DNA of 64,000 nt from Kitasatospora kifunensis (GTDB lineage: Bacteria > Actinomycetota > Actinomycetes > Streptomycetales > Streptomycetaceae), in contig NZ_JACHJV010000002.1 of assembly GCF_014203855.1 (NCBI RefSeq), forward strand, positions 744,001-808,000, read 5' to 3'. The translations under genes and the position numbers were made by a program. Under the pieces are notes generated by a model that saw only the letters and a list, made by a program, of their open reading frames with translations, was not told where the DNA came from and made no database searches. Each line of letters begins with the position of its first letter. Within the stretch, counting starts at the first letter, position 1. Of this stretch, positions 37,675-46,695 are shown in pieces.

Positions 37675-40600
37675 ACGGATTCATGCGGCGCGAGGGACGG
37701 CGGACCGTTAGAGCCCGCTGTTCCGGCGCTATGAAGTCTGCCGCCGCGCTCGTCGCGCCGGTGCTTATGACGGCGCTTGTCTCGGGCGGTGGCGTCGCGC
37801 AGGCGGCGGGGACGGCGAGTGTGACTATCAGTCCGACGTCGTCGACGGTGCCCAGCGGGACCGGTACCACATACACGTTGACGGTGTCGTGCAGTGTCAC
37901 CGGCGGCTGCGACGGGACGGCGGTGAGCTTCCCTTCAACAAGCATCACCGGGGACGGGAGCACTACCGACTTCGGTGCGTGGGTGGGGAACTCGTCGTGC
38001 GCGGGCGTGACGAAGACCGCGTCGGGTGGCGTGGTCACCTTCACGTACGGCAACATCCCGACGGGCACGTTGCAGTGCACGTTCCCGGTGGTCTCGCCGG
38101 GCTTCACGACGGTGAACGGCACCGATGTGACGATCACGCCGACGATCAGCGGGAGCAACTTCCCGTCGGCCACGGCGCCGCCGGCGAGCATGGCCGTCAC
38201 GGCCACGCACAACGTCGGCTTCGGCAAGGGCGCCCCGTCCCAGGTCGGAACCGGGGCGCAGATGGCGTTCTCGCTGGGCATCGGCTGCGGTATCGACGGC
38301 TCTGTGGGCACGTCGTCGGTGAGCATCACCGATCAACTTCCGACGAACTTCACCTATTCGAGCTACTCGACGGCTTACATCTATCCCTCGGGCAACACCG
38401 GCGCAGCCAACCCGCCGGGGACGATCACATACGATCCGGCGACTCGCACGCTCACGTATTCCGACCCGTCCGGGACGACGTGTCAGCAGCCGGCCGGCTG
38501 GATCATCTACATTATCGGCACGGCTGCGAGTAGTGGGACCCCCGACCCGGTGGGCTCGACCATCGCCAACACGGCGACCGCGGCATGGACCTACCTCGAC
38601 GGGACCACGGGAGGCAACCCTTCTTCGACCACGACCGATGTGGTGAGCCCGGTTCCGACGCCGTTCCTGTCCAAGGGCGGGGCCACCCAGTCGTTCGGGA
38701 ACTCTGGCCAGTACGTCTTCCCGCCGAACGGCGGGCACTATCCGTATACGTATCCCGGAAACTGGAACGGCACCGGTCAGTCGGCCTACTACAACATCGC
38801 TCTGACAACGACCGGGACGGCCGGGGGCGCCGATTTCGCGGTGAAGGATCCGGTGCCGTGTCTGAACAACTTCTCCGGCCAGGTGTATTCGTCGCCCGCC
38901 CCGGGCGGCCCGTACTGCACCAGCCCGGCGTTCATCCCGACGCTGATCACCCCGAGCGGGTTCACCCCGACTGCGGCTGATTCGGTCACGGTCATCCACA
39001 CGGACGGCTCGACGGCCTCCGTGCCCTACACGGCGGGGACCGGCTGGCTCATCCCGACCTCTCCGGCGGTAGCCGAGATCGACTTCCCGGCGTTCCCGGA
39101 GGAGGGCAGTAACTCCGGCACCCCGATGTATTTCTCTGTCCTCGGGTATGCGGCCGCGACGGTGAGCACGACTTCGCTCGAGACGAACACCGCCACCGCA
39201 ACCGCCTACCTGGTGGGCTCCACCACGCCGCTGGTGCCGCAGGAGACCTCGCAGGGCAGCTTCATGGTGGTCAGCCCCAGCGAACCGTCCGGCACGGTGG
39301 TATCACCCGACATCACCTCCGACTACAACGGGCCCGGTAGCTGCGTCGAGACGGTTCACTTCGGACACTACGGCAGTTACACCGGCTACAACCTGATCGA
39401 GGTCGCCTCAGCACCGTCGCAGGCGATCTACATCGACTATCTCGCGCCTGCCGGGGCCACGATCACCGGCGGCCAGACGAACACTTTCGCCCTCGGGGGC
39501 ATCAACGGGACCCCGTCGTCCTACACCACGGCGGCCATCGCCGCCACGGCGACGCCCAACTACAACGGGACGGGCCGTACCCTGCTGCAGTGGGTCATCC
39601 CCGCCGGCACGATCACGCAGCCCGGCGACTACAGCGTGGACGGTACGAACCTGACGGTCAATCTCGGCGCGGGCTGTGATGGCACCTACCAGAACGACTT
39701 GACGGTCGGGTACGGTGCGGCGATCACCGGGTGTCTGGACGGCGGCGGTCTCACGCCGCCGTCGAACCCGACGGCGAACAACGACCTGCAGTACAACGGC
39801 ACCCCCCTGGCCGGGAACTACTGCGGCTACTCGGCGCCGCTTGCGGTCGCTGCGGTGAACCCGGCGTTCTCGGTGGACAAGTCGGTGCAGGGAAACCTGG
39901 ATCCGGTGCCGGTGACAGCCGGCGGCACCGGCGTTGTCAGTCCCAGTGGTGGTTCCGCCACCTACAAGGTGACCTTCACCAACACCGGTCAGGCGAATCT
40001 GACCAACCCGGTGATGTACGACATCCTTCCCGCGGTGGGCGATACGGACAACACGAACCTCAACGCGCGCGGCTCGCAGTTCGGGGTGTCGCTGACCGGG
40101 GTGGGTCCGGTGCCGGCGGGGGTGACGGTGTACTACTCGACCTCCACCAACCCGTGCCGGCCCGAGATCCTTCCGTCGGATCCGGGCTGTGTGAACGACT
40201 GGTCGACCACGGCGCCCTCGGCGCTGTCCACGGTCACCGCGCTCAAGTTCCTCTACACCGGAACCATCTATGTGTCCGGCGCGGGGACGAGCACCTTCTC
40301 GGTCCCGTACACGGTCTCCGCCCCGTCGAACATCCCCGTCGGGGACGTCGCCTGGGACACGGTAGGCACGACGGCGGATGCCGGCACGACGCCGATGACC
40401 CCGGCGGAGTCGTCCACGACCGGGTTGAAGGCCGCCCAGTCACCGTTGACCTTGGTGAAGACGGGCGACGTGACGACGGCGCATTCGGCCGGGGACGTGG
40501 TGCACTACTCGTTCGCGGTGACCAACAACACCGCCGTGACACTGACGAACATCGGTGTGACCGACACACTGGCCTCGCCGGCGGGCCCGGAGATCACGGT

Positions 40601-41063
40601 CACCTGCCCGCAGTCGTCGCTGACGGCCGGTGCGAGCGAGACCTGTACCGCATCGCCGTACACGGTGACGCCCGCGGACATCGCCAATGGCGCGATCAAC
40701 AACTCGGCCACGGCGTCCGGCAACCCGCCGACCGGTTCGCCGGTGACCAGCACGCCGAGCACGTGGAAGGTCACCATCCCGACGCCGGCGCTGAACATCA
40801 ACAAGTCGGTCTCCCCGAGCGGGCAGGTCGCCTCCGGGCAGGTGCTGACCTACACGATCAAGGTCACCAACCCGGGAGCGTTTGCCTACAACGGCGCGGC
40901 GTTCACCGACCACCTGGCCGGCGTGCTGGATCAGGGCACCCTCACCGGTGCCCCGAGCGCCACGGCCGGCACCGTCACCCAGAGCGGTACCGACTTGAAC
41001 TGGAGCGGCGACGTACCGGCTGGCGGCACGGTCACCATCACCTATCAGGTCACCGTCAAGTAG
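37671..41063 (+). CDS. Large secreted DUF11-repeat surface protein
   Basis: 1130 aa from GTG 37671. The N-terminus has a basic region and a hydrophobic segment, AAALVAPVLMTALVSGGGVAQAA, as signal peptide. Nearly the whole protein is Thr/Ser/Gly/Asn-rich beta sequence. C-terminal DUF11 domains are clear: VTFTNTGQANLTNPVMYDI (about 770), FAVTNNTAVTLTNIGVTDT (about 948) and YTIKVTNPGAFAYNGAAF (about 1065). It ends ...VTITYQVTVK without a sortase motif or membrane anchor. DUF11 proteins are adhesin- or stalk-like cell-surface proteins. The small membrane-anchored protein encoded 16 bases downstream is the likely partner for surface retention. Confidence 0.8.
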   Translation: MNGFMRREGRRTVRARCSGAMKSAAALVAPVLMTALVSGGGVAQAAGTASVTISPTSSTVPSGTGTTYTLTVSCSVTGGCDGTAVSFPSTSITGDGSTTDFGAWVGNSSCAGVTKTASGGVVTFTYGNIPTGTLQCTFPVVSPGFTTVNGTDVTITPTISGSNFPSATAPPASMAVTATHNVGFGKGAPSQVGTGAQMAFSLGIGCGIDGSVGTSSVSITDQLPTNFTYSSYSTAYIYPSGNTGAANPPGTITYDPATRTLTYSDPSGTTCQQPAGWIIYIIGTAASSGTPDPVGSTIANTATAAWTYLDGTTGGNPSSTTTDVVSPVPTPFLSKGGATQSFGNSGQYVFPPNGGHYPYTYPGNWNGTGQSAYYNIALTTTGTAGGADFAVKDPVPCLNNFSGQVYSSPAPGGPYCTSPAFIPTLITPSGFTPTAADSVTVIHTDGSTASVPYTAGTGWLIPTSPAVAEIDFPAFPEEGSNSGTPMYFSVLGYAAATVSTTSLETNTATATAYLVGSTTPLVPQETSQGSFMVVSPSEPSGTVVSPDITSDYNGPGSCVETVHFGHYGSYTGYNLIEVASAPSQAIYIDYLAPAGATITGGQTNTFALGGINGTPSSYTTAAIAATATPNYNGTGRTLLQWVIPAGTITQPGDYSVDGTNLTVNLGAGCDGTYQNDLTVGYGAAITGCLDGGGLTPPSNPTANNDLQYNGTPLAGNYCGYSAPLAVAAVNPAFSVDKSVQGNLDPVPVTAGGTGVVSPSGGSATYKVTFTNTGQANLTNPVMYDILPAVGDTDNTNLNARGSQFGVSLTGVGPVPAGVTVYYSTSTNPCRPEILPSDPGCVNDWSTTAPSALSTVTALKFLYTGTIYVSGAGTSTFSVPYTVSAPSNIPVGDVAWDTVGTTADAGTTPMTPAESSTTGLKAAQSPLTLVKTGDVTTAHSAGDVVHYSFAVTNNTAVTLTNIGVTDTLASPAGPEITVTCPQSSLTAGASETCTASPYTVTPADIANGAINNSATASGNPPTGSPVTSTPSTWKVTIPTPALNINKSVSPSGQVASGQVLTYTIKVTNPGAFAYNGAAFTDHLAGVLDQGTLTGAPSATAGTVTQSGTDLNWSGDVPAGGTVTITYQVTVK

Positions 41064-41079
41064 GCAGGAGAAAGAGACC

Positions 41080-41406
41080 ATGCGTACCTTGCATTCGAGT
41101 CGAAGGCAGAACCTGTCCCGCGCCCTGGCCGTCGGCTGGCTCACTGCTGCGGCGCTGGCCGTCACCAGTTGCGCGGCGCACGCGGCCGACACACCACAGC
41201 TGCGGGACCCGGACGGCAGCCTCTCCAATTCCGTCACCTCCACCTCCACTGGCGTCAACTGCGTGGCCGGCACGGAATCGGGCTGCTCGACCCACACGCT
41301 CCGTGTGCCAATGCTCGACCCGACCGCGGCCGCAGCGGCCGCGGGACCGGTCGCGCTCGGCGCCCTCGTGATCTACCGGCGCCGAAAGATCCGCACCGCC
41401 GGCTAG
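41080..41406 (+). CDS. Small secreted, tail-anchored protein
   Basis: 108 aa from ATG 41080, with AGGAGAAAGAG in front. A signal peptide (RALAVGWLTAAALAVTSCAAHA) is followed by about 45 residues of mature sequence with Cys in VNCVAG and SGCSTH. A C-terminal hydrophobic helix, AAAAAAGPVALGALVIYRRRK, ends in a positive tail. This resembles the anchor part of a sortase substrate but has no LPXTG-like motif. It follows the DUF11 gene by 16 bases, so the two form an operon; a cell-surface partner role is inferred. The hairpin at 41430-41475 ends the unit. Confidence 0.65.
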   Translation: MRTLHSSRRQNLSRALAVGWLTAAALAVTSCAAHAADTPQLRDPDGSLSNSVTSTSTGVNCVAGTESGCSTHTLRVPMLDPTAAAAAAGPVALGALVIYRRRKIRTAG

Positions 41407-41429
41407 CGCGTGCAGGTGCATCATGCCCT

Positions 41430-41475
41430 GTGTCTGTGGCGGCCCGGAGCCTGCGCTCCGGGCCGCCACAGACAC
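41430..41475 (+). terminator. Perfect 21-bp hairpin terminator
   Basis: Left arm 41430-41450, loop CTGC 41451-41454, right arm 41455-41475; all 21 pairs match. It lies 24 bases after the stop of the tail-anchored protein gene. Confidence 0.9.
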
Positions 41476-41539
41476 CCGAGTTCGACGCTTCGCGGGCATG
41501 TAAATGTCCGTGATCACGGGTTGGGCTGTGGTTTTCGGG

Positions 41540-41715
41540 CAACGCCGGGGTGAGGGAGCGTGTGCCCACGCTCGGGAGGCCGCAGTCGCGAAGGAGATCG
41601 GGGTCAACCACGGACCCTGCGGAACTGCGGGGGCCGCCGACGCCGAGGCGGCGGGGTCCGAACTGGCGCTGAACGATAGCGGGCGGGCCGAAATCGCGCG
41701 GCTTTCGCAAGGCCG
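41540..41715 (+). pseudogene. IS3-family orfA scrap
   Basis: REAAVAKEIGVNH, then a frame change, then ELALNDSGRAEIARL are pieces of an IS3 OrfA helix-turn-helix protein. No start, no orfB and no inverted repeats are present. Confidence 0.5.
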
Positions 41716-41810
41716 CGCGACTGGCAGGTCGGCGAGGAGATCCGCCGGGCAGCCGCTTATTCGGCCGGACAGGACCTGGCACCGCCGCAGGCGCGCCGCC
41801 AGGCCTCGGC

Positions 41811-42620
41811 TCAGCGAGCCGGTGCCTGGTTCGGGTCGGTCCCGGCGGTCGTGCTGGTCGGTGCCGGGCTGGCCGAGGCGCCGCCGGTGGCGCCTGGCGG
41901 CTTGCCCTGGTTGGCCTCGTTGACCCACTTCACCAGGTTGTCCGGGGTGATGTCCTCGGTGCCGTTCTTGGGGTGGATCGGCTTGCCGTTGAGCAGCACG
42001 GTCGGCGTCGAGGTGTAGCCGGACTTGTCGAAGTCCTGCTCGACCGCCGAGACCCAGCTGCCGTACTTGTTGGTGTTGACGCAGGCCTCGAAGGTCGGCG
42101 TGTCCAGGCCGGGGACCTGCTTGGCCAGGTCGATCAGCTTGGACTTGTCCTTCCAGGCGTCCACCGTCTCGTCCGGCTGGTTCTTGTAGAGCACGTCGTG
42201 GTAGGCGCGGAAGTAGCCTGCGTCCTGGGCGCAGGCGAGCGCGTTGGCGCCGTTCTTGGAGCACTTGCCGCCGTCGTGCCGGTTGATGAACGAGACGATG
42301 TGGTAGTTGCTGTACGGCTTGCCCTGGTCCTGCAACCGGTCGATGGTGGGCGCGAATTCACGCTCGAAGGCGCCACAGGCGGGGCACCGCGGGTCCTCGT
42401 GGAAGGTGAGCGTGGATGGGGCGTTGGCCGGGCCGTCGGGGATCACCAGGTTCTTGGGGCCGATCGCACCGGCCGGCGCCGCCTTCGGGCTGTCCGAGCT
42501 GGAGCGGCTGCTCTGCACCGCGACGCCGATGCCGGCAGCGGCCGCCAGCACGGCACCGACCACCAGCAGCTTCTTCCTGCGGGCGTCCCTGGCCTCCTGG
42601 GCGACCCGCGCGGCGGGCAC
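41811..42620 (-). CDS. DsbA-like thiol oxidoreductase, N-terminus replaced
   Basis: About 269 aa from GTG 42620 to TGA 41811. A basic cytoplasmic start (RVAQEARDARRKK), one membrane helix (LLVVGAVLAAAAGIGVAV), then a thioredoxin-fold domain with STLTFHEDPRCPACGAFE (active-site CPAC) and the cis-Pro region YTSTPTVLLNGKPI. This is the DsbA/DsbG-like thioredoxin_4 type of actinobacteria, which forms disulphides in exported proteins. The first residues come from an abutting ISL3 scrap, so the original start and promoter were lost. It may still be translated from GTG. Several neighbours are secreted Cys-containing proteins. Confidence 0.8.
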   Translation of the reverse strand: MPAARVAQEARDARRKKLLVVGAVLAAAAGIGVAVQSSRSSSDSPKAAPAGAIGPKNLVIPDGPANAPSTLTFHEDPRCPACGAFEREFAPTIDRLQDQGKPYSNYHIVSFINRHDGGKCSKNGANALACAQDAGYFRAYHDVLYKNQPDETVDAWKDKSKLIDLAKQVPGLDTPTFEACVNTNKYGSWVSAVEQDFDKSGYTSTPTVLLNGKPIHPKNGTEDITPDNLVKWVNEANQGKPPGATGGASASPAPTSTTAGTDPNQAPAR

Positions 42621-42916
42621 GCAGGTGGTCGCGGTAGGGGTCGACGAGTGTGGGTTTGTAGCGGGGTGCGCGGCGGTCGCCGGTGGGCTCCTGCATGCGG
42701 GCGTACCGTTTGACGGTGTTCAGGGCGACGTCGAGGCGGCGGGCGCATTCGAGTAGGCCGACGCCCTGGTCGAGGAGGTTGTGGACCTTGTGCCGGCGTT
42801 CGCGGGTGGTCTGCTCGCGTACGCCCCCGGGCCGGGCGGGGTTCACCGCGGTGGCCCAGCAGCCGGCGTGGGAGCGGACTTCGGCCAGGACCTTGCCGCA
42901 CAGGTTGCTCCACACG
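42621..42916 (-). pseudogene. ISL3-family transposase scrap
   Basis: The minus strand reads VWSNLCGKVLAEVRSHAGC, LLDQGVGLLECARRLDVALN, then RYARMQEPTGDRRAPRYKPT. This is the middle of an ISL3 transposase, aligning with HVWHNLCETALSEVKAHSCC in the intact copy at 30561-32117. It is bounded on one side by the DsbA-like gene and on the other by a group II intron relic that ends inside the HVW codons. Confidence 0.8.
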
Positions 42917-42977
42917 GTACTGGTGGGCCGTCGGCGAGGTGCCTGCTGAGCAGGCCCTTTTCCCACCGCCCCAGCCC

Positions 42978-43011
42978 GAACGACGCATGCGACTTTCACC
43001 GCACGTCGCTC
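42978..43011 (-). ncRNA. Group II intron domain V
   Basis: 34 nt on the minus strand starting GAGCGACGTGCGG and ending GCGTCGTTC, with the catalytic AGC at positions 2-4, a GAAA-type loop (GGTGAAAGT) and complementary flanks. This matches the invariant 34-nt domain V layout of bacterial group II introns. It lies 60 nt before the inferred intron 3' end, leaving room for domain VI. Confidence 0.7.
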
Positions 43012-43022
43012 TCCGGTGACTA

Positions 43023-43476
43023 CTGCGTGAGTGCTGGGACAGGTCTGCTGCCGTGGATGTCCGCGTGGCAAACTCCACAGACCACAAGGGTCTTGCGATG
43101 CCGGGCGGCCATGAGATCCGCCCACGGCGGCCGGTTCCCCGGGCGTCCGAGGTCGGCGAGCTTGGCAACGTGGTGGACCTCCACCTCGTCGATGCGCCCG
43201 CAGGCCTCGCACCGCCCGGCGAGGAGCCGGGTGACCAGCTCCTTGCGCGCTCGTGGCGCAGCGTGTCGATGACGTGCTCGATCTTGCCCAGCGACATGCC
43301 GTCCCCGGTCTTCCCGGTGACCCCGGGCGTCATCGCTCCCTTGTTGGAATACAGACGCCCCCGTAGGCCAGCAAATACAACTGCGGATTGAACAGCTGTC
43401 GATACAGTTCATTGCACGGCAGGCCACGCCTGCCGCGTTCACGCAGGACACGCAGCACCGTTTCGGTGCTCTGCAT
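43023..43476 (-). pseudogene. Group II intron reverse transcriptase/maturase, internally deleted and frameshifted
   Basis: ATG 43476 starts QSTETVLRVLRERGRRGLPC, then NELYRQLFNPQLYLLAYG. A frame change follows, then YSNKGAMTPGVTGKTGDGMS and IEHVIDTLRHER: the usual N-terminus of an LtrA-like protein. The frame then jumps directly to ELVTRLLAGRCEACGRIDEV and EVHHVAKLADLGRPGNRPPW...KTLVVCGVCHADIH, the C-terminal HNH endonuclease. The catalytic YADD region and maturase domain X are deleted. About 150 aa remain of a normal 420-600. Confidence 0.8.
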
Positions 43477-43686
43477 TACACATACCTCCCGAGTTTCGGG
43501 TGTCCGATCACCTGGTCCCCTTCGCCCGTGCGGACGGCCTTCCCGTCCTCCTTGGCCGGTCGTGACTCCGGCGAATACTACGGGGCCTCCGCCCCGCCCC
43601 GGCGCTGGCACCGCATGAGCCCCCGTGGCCTGCGGATTTCAGGATGGACTCAGCTCAATGGCCGGTTGGTTACCGGGGGTTGGGGT

Positions 43687-45276
43687 TCAGCGTGACCACT
43701 TCTGGTCGGTTCCGCCGTTGCAGGTGTACAGCTCCACGGGTGAGCCGGGGGAGGTCGCCCCGTAGGTCACGTCGAGGCACAGTCCGGCGACCGCCGGGTC
43801 GGCGCTGCGGATGGTGCCGTCGGGGTAGAGGGTCCACTGCTGGTGGGTGTTGGTCGAGCCGCACGGATAGATGGTCACCGGGCTGCCCTGTCCGGTGCTG
43901 CCGTAGTCGTCCAGGCACAGGTTGTTGCCCGCGCTGTCGGTCACCCCGAGCTGGAGCTGTCCCTGCTGGCTCGTTGAGGAGGCGGGGATGAGCGTCCAGG
44001 TCTGGTTGCCCGCTCCGCTGCAGGACTGGATGGTGTTCTGGGTGCTCCAGGTGGTGCTGGGGGCGGTCAGGCACAGGCCGGAACCCGCGCCGACGAAGTG
44101 CCCGCTCAGTGACACCGTGTCCGAGTTGTAGTTGATGGTGTGATCGCTCAGGTGGTTGAGGGCTGCCGTGCCGGTGGAGAGTCCGACGGCCGGGCGGGCG
44201 GTCCTGAAGTACTGCGAGAAGTTGGACACGTCGTTGGCGGTCAGCGCGGACAGGGTCTGATCCCAGTTCTGGTCGAGGTTCTGGTCTCTCCACAGGTCGA
44301 GCAGGGCCCCGTCCACGTTGCCCTGGACCTGGTCTCCGCTGTCCCAGCCGGCGGCGGCGTTGTAGGTGAAGTCCTGGGAGGACCCGGAGGACCAGACGTA
44401 GCGGTAGTCGCCCTCGATGTAGGCGGCGGTGGCGTCGGCGAAGCCCTCCGTCCATGCACACGTGTCGGAGCTGGCCTTGGGGACGGAGTGCGGTGAGCAG
44501 TTGGTGACGGTCGGGAACCAGCCGTTGAAGAGGCGGTGCATGAAGAAGTGGCCGCTCTCGTGGAGCACGGTGTGCTCGGAGTCGGGGTCCTCGGCCGAGA
44601 GGTGCACGGTGTTGTTGAGGTCGTAGTACGGGCCGTCGTTGGAGGTCGGGGTCCACTGGATGTTGAGCTCGGTGCAGTGGTTGCTGTCCGCCTCATGGCT
44701 GGACCAGCAATTGCTGCCGGAGGTGTTGTCGCGATTCCACCACAGAGGGTTGACAGTGTCGAAGGCGTGCCAGGCCCGGGAGAGGTTGGTCGAGTCGGTG
44801 TCGCTCGACACGGGGGAGATGGTGCCGAAGTTGTAGCTGTAGTTGACGTTGTACAGGGTGCTTGAGGTGAGGGTGTACGGGTTGTGGTTGGTGTCGCTGA
44901 CCTTCCACACGTTGCCGTGCTCGGTGGTGAACTGGACCCACATGCTGTTCACCGGCGTGGTGGAGGCGGGGGTGTAGCAGATGTTGAAGTTGCCGTTGTT
45001 CTGGTCGGTGTACTGCTGGCTGGTGAGCTGGTAGGGGGTGTCGGAGGCGTTCACCGTGCCCCAGAGCTGAACGGTGGCGTTGCGGACCGGCTTTGTCTCC
45101 CAGGGCTTGCTCGTGCCGGATTCGGCCGACTGGTATTTGGTCTGGAGCGTGCCGCTCATGCACAGGGGCGACACGGCTGCTGCCGCACTGGTCGCGGTCA
45201 GCGGAATGCTGGCGGCGGTGGCGAGAGCGGTGGCGAGCGCGGCGACAGCGCGCGGGAGTTGTGCTCTGATGGCCAT
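43687..45276 (-). CDS. Secreted HExxH metallopeptidase-like protein with ricin-type lectin domain
   Basis: 529 aa from ATG 45276, with GGAAGGA upstream. The signal peptide ends near residue 34 (SIPLTATSAAAAVS). The central domain contains TVLHESGHFFMHRLFNGW, an HExxH zinc site with His239, Glu240 and His243, and WTEGFADATAAYIEGD, in which Glu277 or Asp281 can be the third ligand: a gluzincin-like arrangement. Residues about 395-529 form a ricin B-type beta-trefoil with three Q-x-W-type repeats (NQTWTLIP, HQQWTLYP, DQKWSR), which binds sugars. An extracellular protease targeted to glycans is inferred; no exact peptidase family could be named. It appears intact and stands alone. Confidence 0.8.
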   Translation of the reverse strand: MAIRAQLPRAVAALATALATAASIPLTATSAAAAVSPLCMSGTLQTKYQSAESGTSKPWETKPVRNATVQLWGTVNASDTPYQLTSQQYTDQNNGNFNICYTPASTTPVNSMWVQFTTEHGNVWKVSDTNHNPYTLTSSTLYNVNYSYNFGTISPVSSDTDSTNLSRAWHAFDTVNPLWWNRDNTSGSNCWSSHEADSNHCTELNIQWTPTSNDGPYYDLNNTVHLSAEDPDSEHTVLHESGHFFMHRLFNGWFPTVTNCSPHSVPKASSDTCAWTEGFADATAAYIEGDYRYVWSSGSSQDFTYNAAAGWDSGDQVQGNVDGALLDLWRDQNLDQNWDQTLSALTANDVSNFSQYFRTARPAVGLSTGTAALNHLSDHTINYNSDTVSLSGHFVGAGSGLCLTAPSTTWSTQNTIQSCSGAGNQTWTLIPASSTSQQGQLQLGVTDSAGNNLCLDDYGSTGQGSPVTIYPCGSTNTHQQWTLYPDGTIRSADPAVAGLCLDVTYGATSPGSPVELYTCNGGTDQKWSR

Positions 45277-45767
45277 GGGTGTCCTTCCACGGGACGTGCG
45301 GGGCGCGTCGGTGGGCGCACGCGCGGGGCTGAAAGTAGGAGTCGCCCCGGCCGGGCGTGATGATGCGGCTGGCGGCGCACGCCTGCAGGAACCCGCCGTT
45401 TGGTGGCACCGCCGCGGCGGCAGCTCGCGTCGCCTGGACGATTGCCGGCCGATTGGAAACCGGGCGCCCTGTCCTGCGGGTGACGTTCGTTTTCCCCGTC
45501 GGGTTCCGAAGCGGCCGGGCGCGATGGCGGTGGTCCGGGCTCTTGTTCGGTGCCGGCTGTGGCCGTGGTCGGCTCGGCGGGACGATGGCTCAGGTGAGGC
45601 GGGGGCGGGCATCGTGAACGGGGCCTTGCCGCACAGGAGGCCGGTGAGAGCGTAGGCGCGGTGGTGCGAATCGCGGCTGGCGACGCACCAGTTGCGAATT
45701 CGCCGGCGAAGACCCCCCAGGCCGGCGGGCCGACCCGGGGTGTGTGGTCCCTCGCTGCTGGGTTCGG
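45277..45767. other. 490-bp intergenic region
   Basis: No gene is recognised. Upstream region of the minus-strand metallopeptidase gene; GGAAGGA at its left edge is that gene's ribosome binding site. Confidence 0.4.
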
Positions 45768-45996
45768 CGTCGACTGTCGGTCGCCCGCGCCGGGCAGTGC
45801 TGGGACAACGCGCTTGCTGAGTCTTTCTTCGCCACGTTGAAGCGGGAGGCGCTCGGCAGTGGACCGCGGCCGAGCCGGTCCGCGGCTCGCTCCGCGAAAT
45901 TTGACCGGACCGGGGAGCTGGTAGGACATACGCAGGCTGCGCGTCAGCCTCGGCTACCGCACTCCCGCCGAGTACGAGACTGTCCTCGCGGCCTGA
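45768..45996 (+). pseudogene. IS3-family transposase C-terminal scrap
   Basis: LSVARAGQCWDNALAESFFA then TLKREALG, a frame change, then LRVSLGYRTPAEYETVLAA and stop. It is nearly the same as the end of the IS3 transposase at 59073-59834, minus the segment between. Confidence 0.75.
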
Positions 45997-46109
45997 ACAC
46001 CACACCGGTGGTGGACTCTGCTGCGCATTTCGCTGCGGGATGGTGGCCGGGTTCGGGATGATCGTTCCGGTGGGCCGCCTGGTCGTTGTGTGCCTCGGGA
46101 GGGTGGTGC

Positions 46110-46472
46110 TCAGTGTCGATGCGGCCGGGGGTTGCCGGAGGATCCGGAGTTTACGGCGGCGGTGGTCGCGGCGTTCCCGGGCGGTTCGCTGGCGATGCGG
46201 ATACGCGACGAGTCGGCGGGGAGTTCGGGGACGAGCCGTTCGTGTCCGCGTTCGGGATGCGCGGGGCTCCGGGCGGCCTGTCACCGGGGATGCTGGCACT
46301 GGTCACAGTGCCGCAGGTCGTCGAGAATCTGACCGACCGCCAGGCAGCCTGGACGGTAACCAGGGTGATCGACTGGAAGTACGGACTCCGGTTACCCTTC
46401 CCCCGGCCTGGTCACTGCCGCCGCCCCCGGACCGGCCGACTCACTCGACTCGCCCACCAACTCGCGGCCTGA
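46110..46472 (+). pseudogene. IS1182-family transposase N-terminal scrap
   Basis: DPEFTAAVVAAFPGGSLAMR in one frame, then GEFGDEPFVSAFGMRGAPGG, LSPGMLALVTVPQVVENLTD and VTRVIDWK in another: consecutive pieces of the N-terminal domain of IS1182 transposases (LSPxxLALVTVLQ...LSDRQAA...RIDWKYAL). The remainder is missing here; a C-terminal half of the same family lies at 59957-60794. GGTGTCCGTCAA just downstream (46504) also occurs at the IS3 ends near 59050 and 59930. Confidence 0.65.
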
Positions 46473-46576
46473 TCACCGACCCCGAATTGAGCAACAGAGT
46501 CATGGTGTCCGTCAAGGCGGAGCGAGCCGGCCCGCGTCTGCGCCTGCCAGGCCCGCCTTGCTCTCCCGACGCTGCA

Positions 46577-46610
46577 GTTGTGGCCCCAGGCGTGTGCCTG
46601 GGGCCACAAC
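46577..46610 (-). terminator. Perfect 15-bp hairpin terminator
   Basis: GTTGTGGCCCCAGGC (46577-46591) pairs with 46596-46610 around GTGT. It lies 86 bases beyond the stop of the minus-strand gene 46696-47064. Confidence 0.8.
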
Positions 46611-46695
46611 CACTGCCCGCCACCGTGTGACGACGTGGGATGGGCGTCAAAGGCGCCCGGCTCTATGCTGCCTGCAGATGAGGCGTGAGCTCACG

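Larger units (their letters stand above)
42917..43640 (-). mobile_element. Group II intron relic with internally deleted maturase gene
   Basis: Minus strand. It contains part of the 5' RNA region (about 43640-43477, including GTAGTATTCG and AAGGAGGACGGGAAGG type segments), a shortened reverse-transcriptase/maturase gene (43476-43023), domain V (43011-42978) and a 3' end close to 42917, where the sequence ends in AC as group II introns do. The 3' exon is an ISL3 transposase scrap. The 5' end of the intron and most of the reverse transcriptase are missing, so it cannot move itself. Confidence 0.7.

Noticed and set aside
41430..41475. The 21-bp palindrome as an operator
   Set aside because: It lies just after the last gene of an operon and has a four-base loop, which fits a terminator better.
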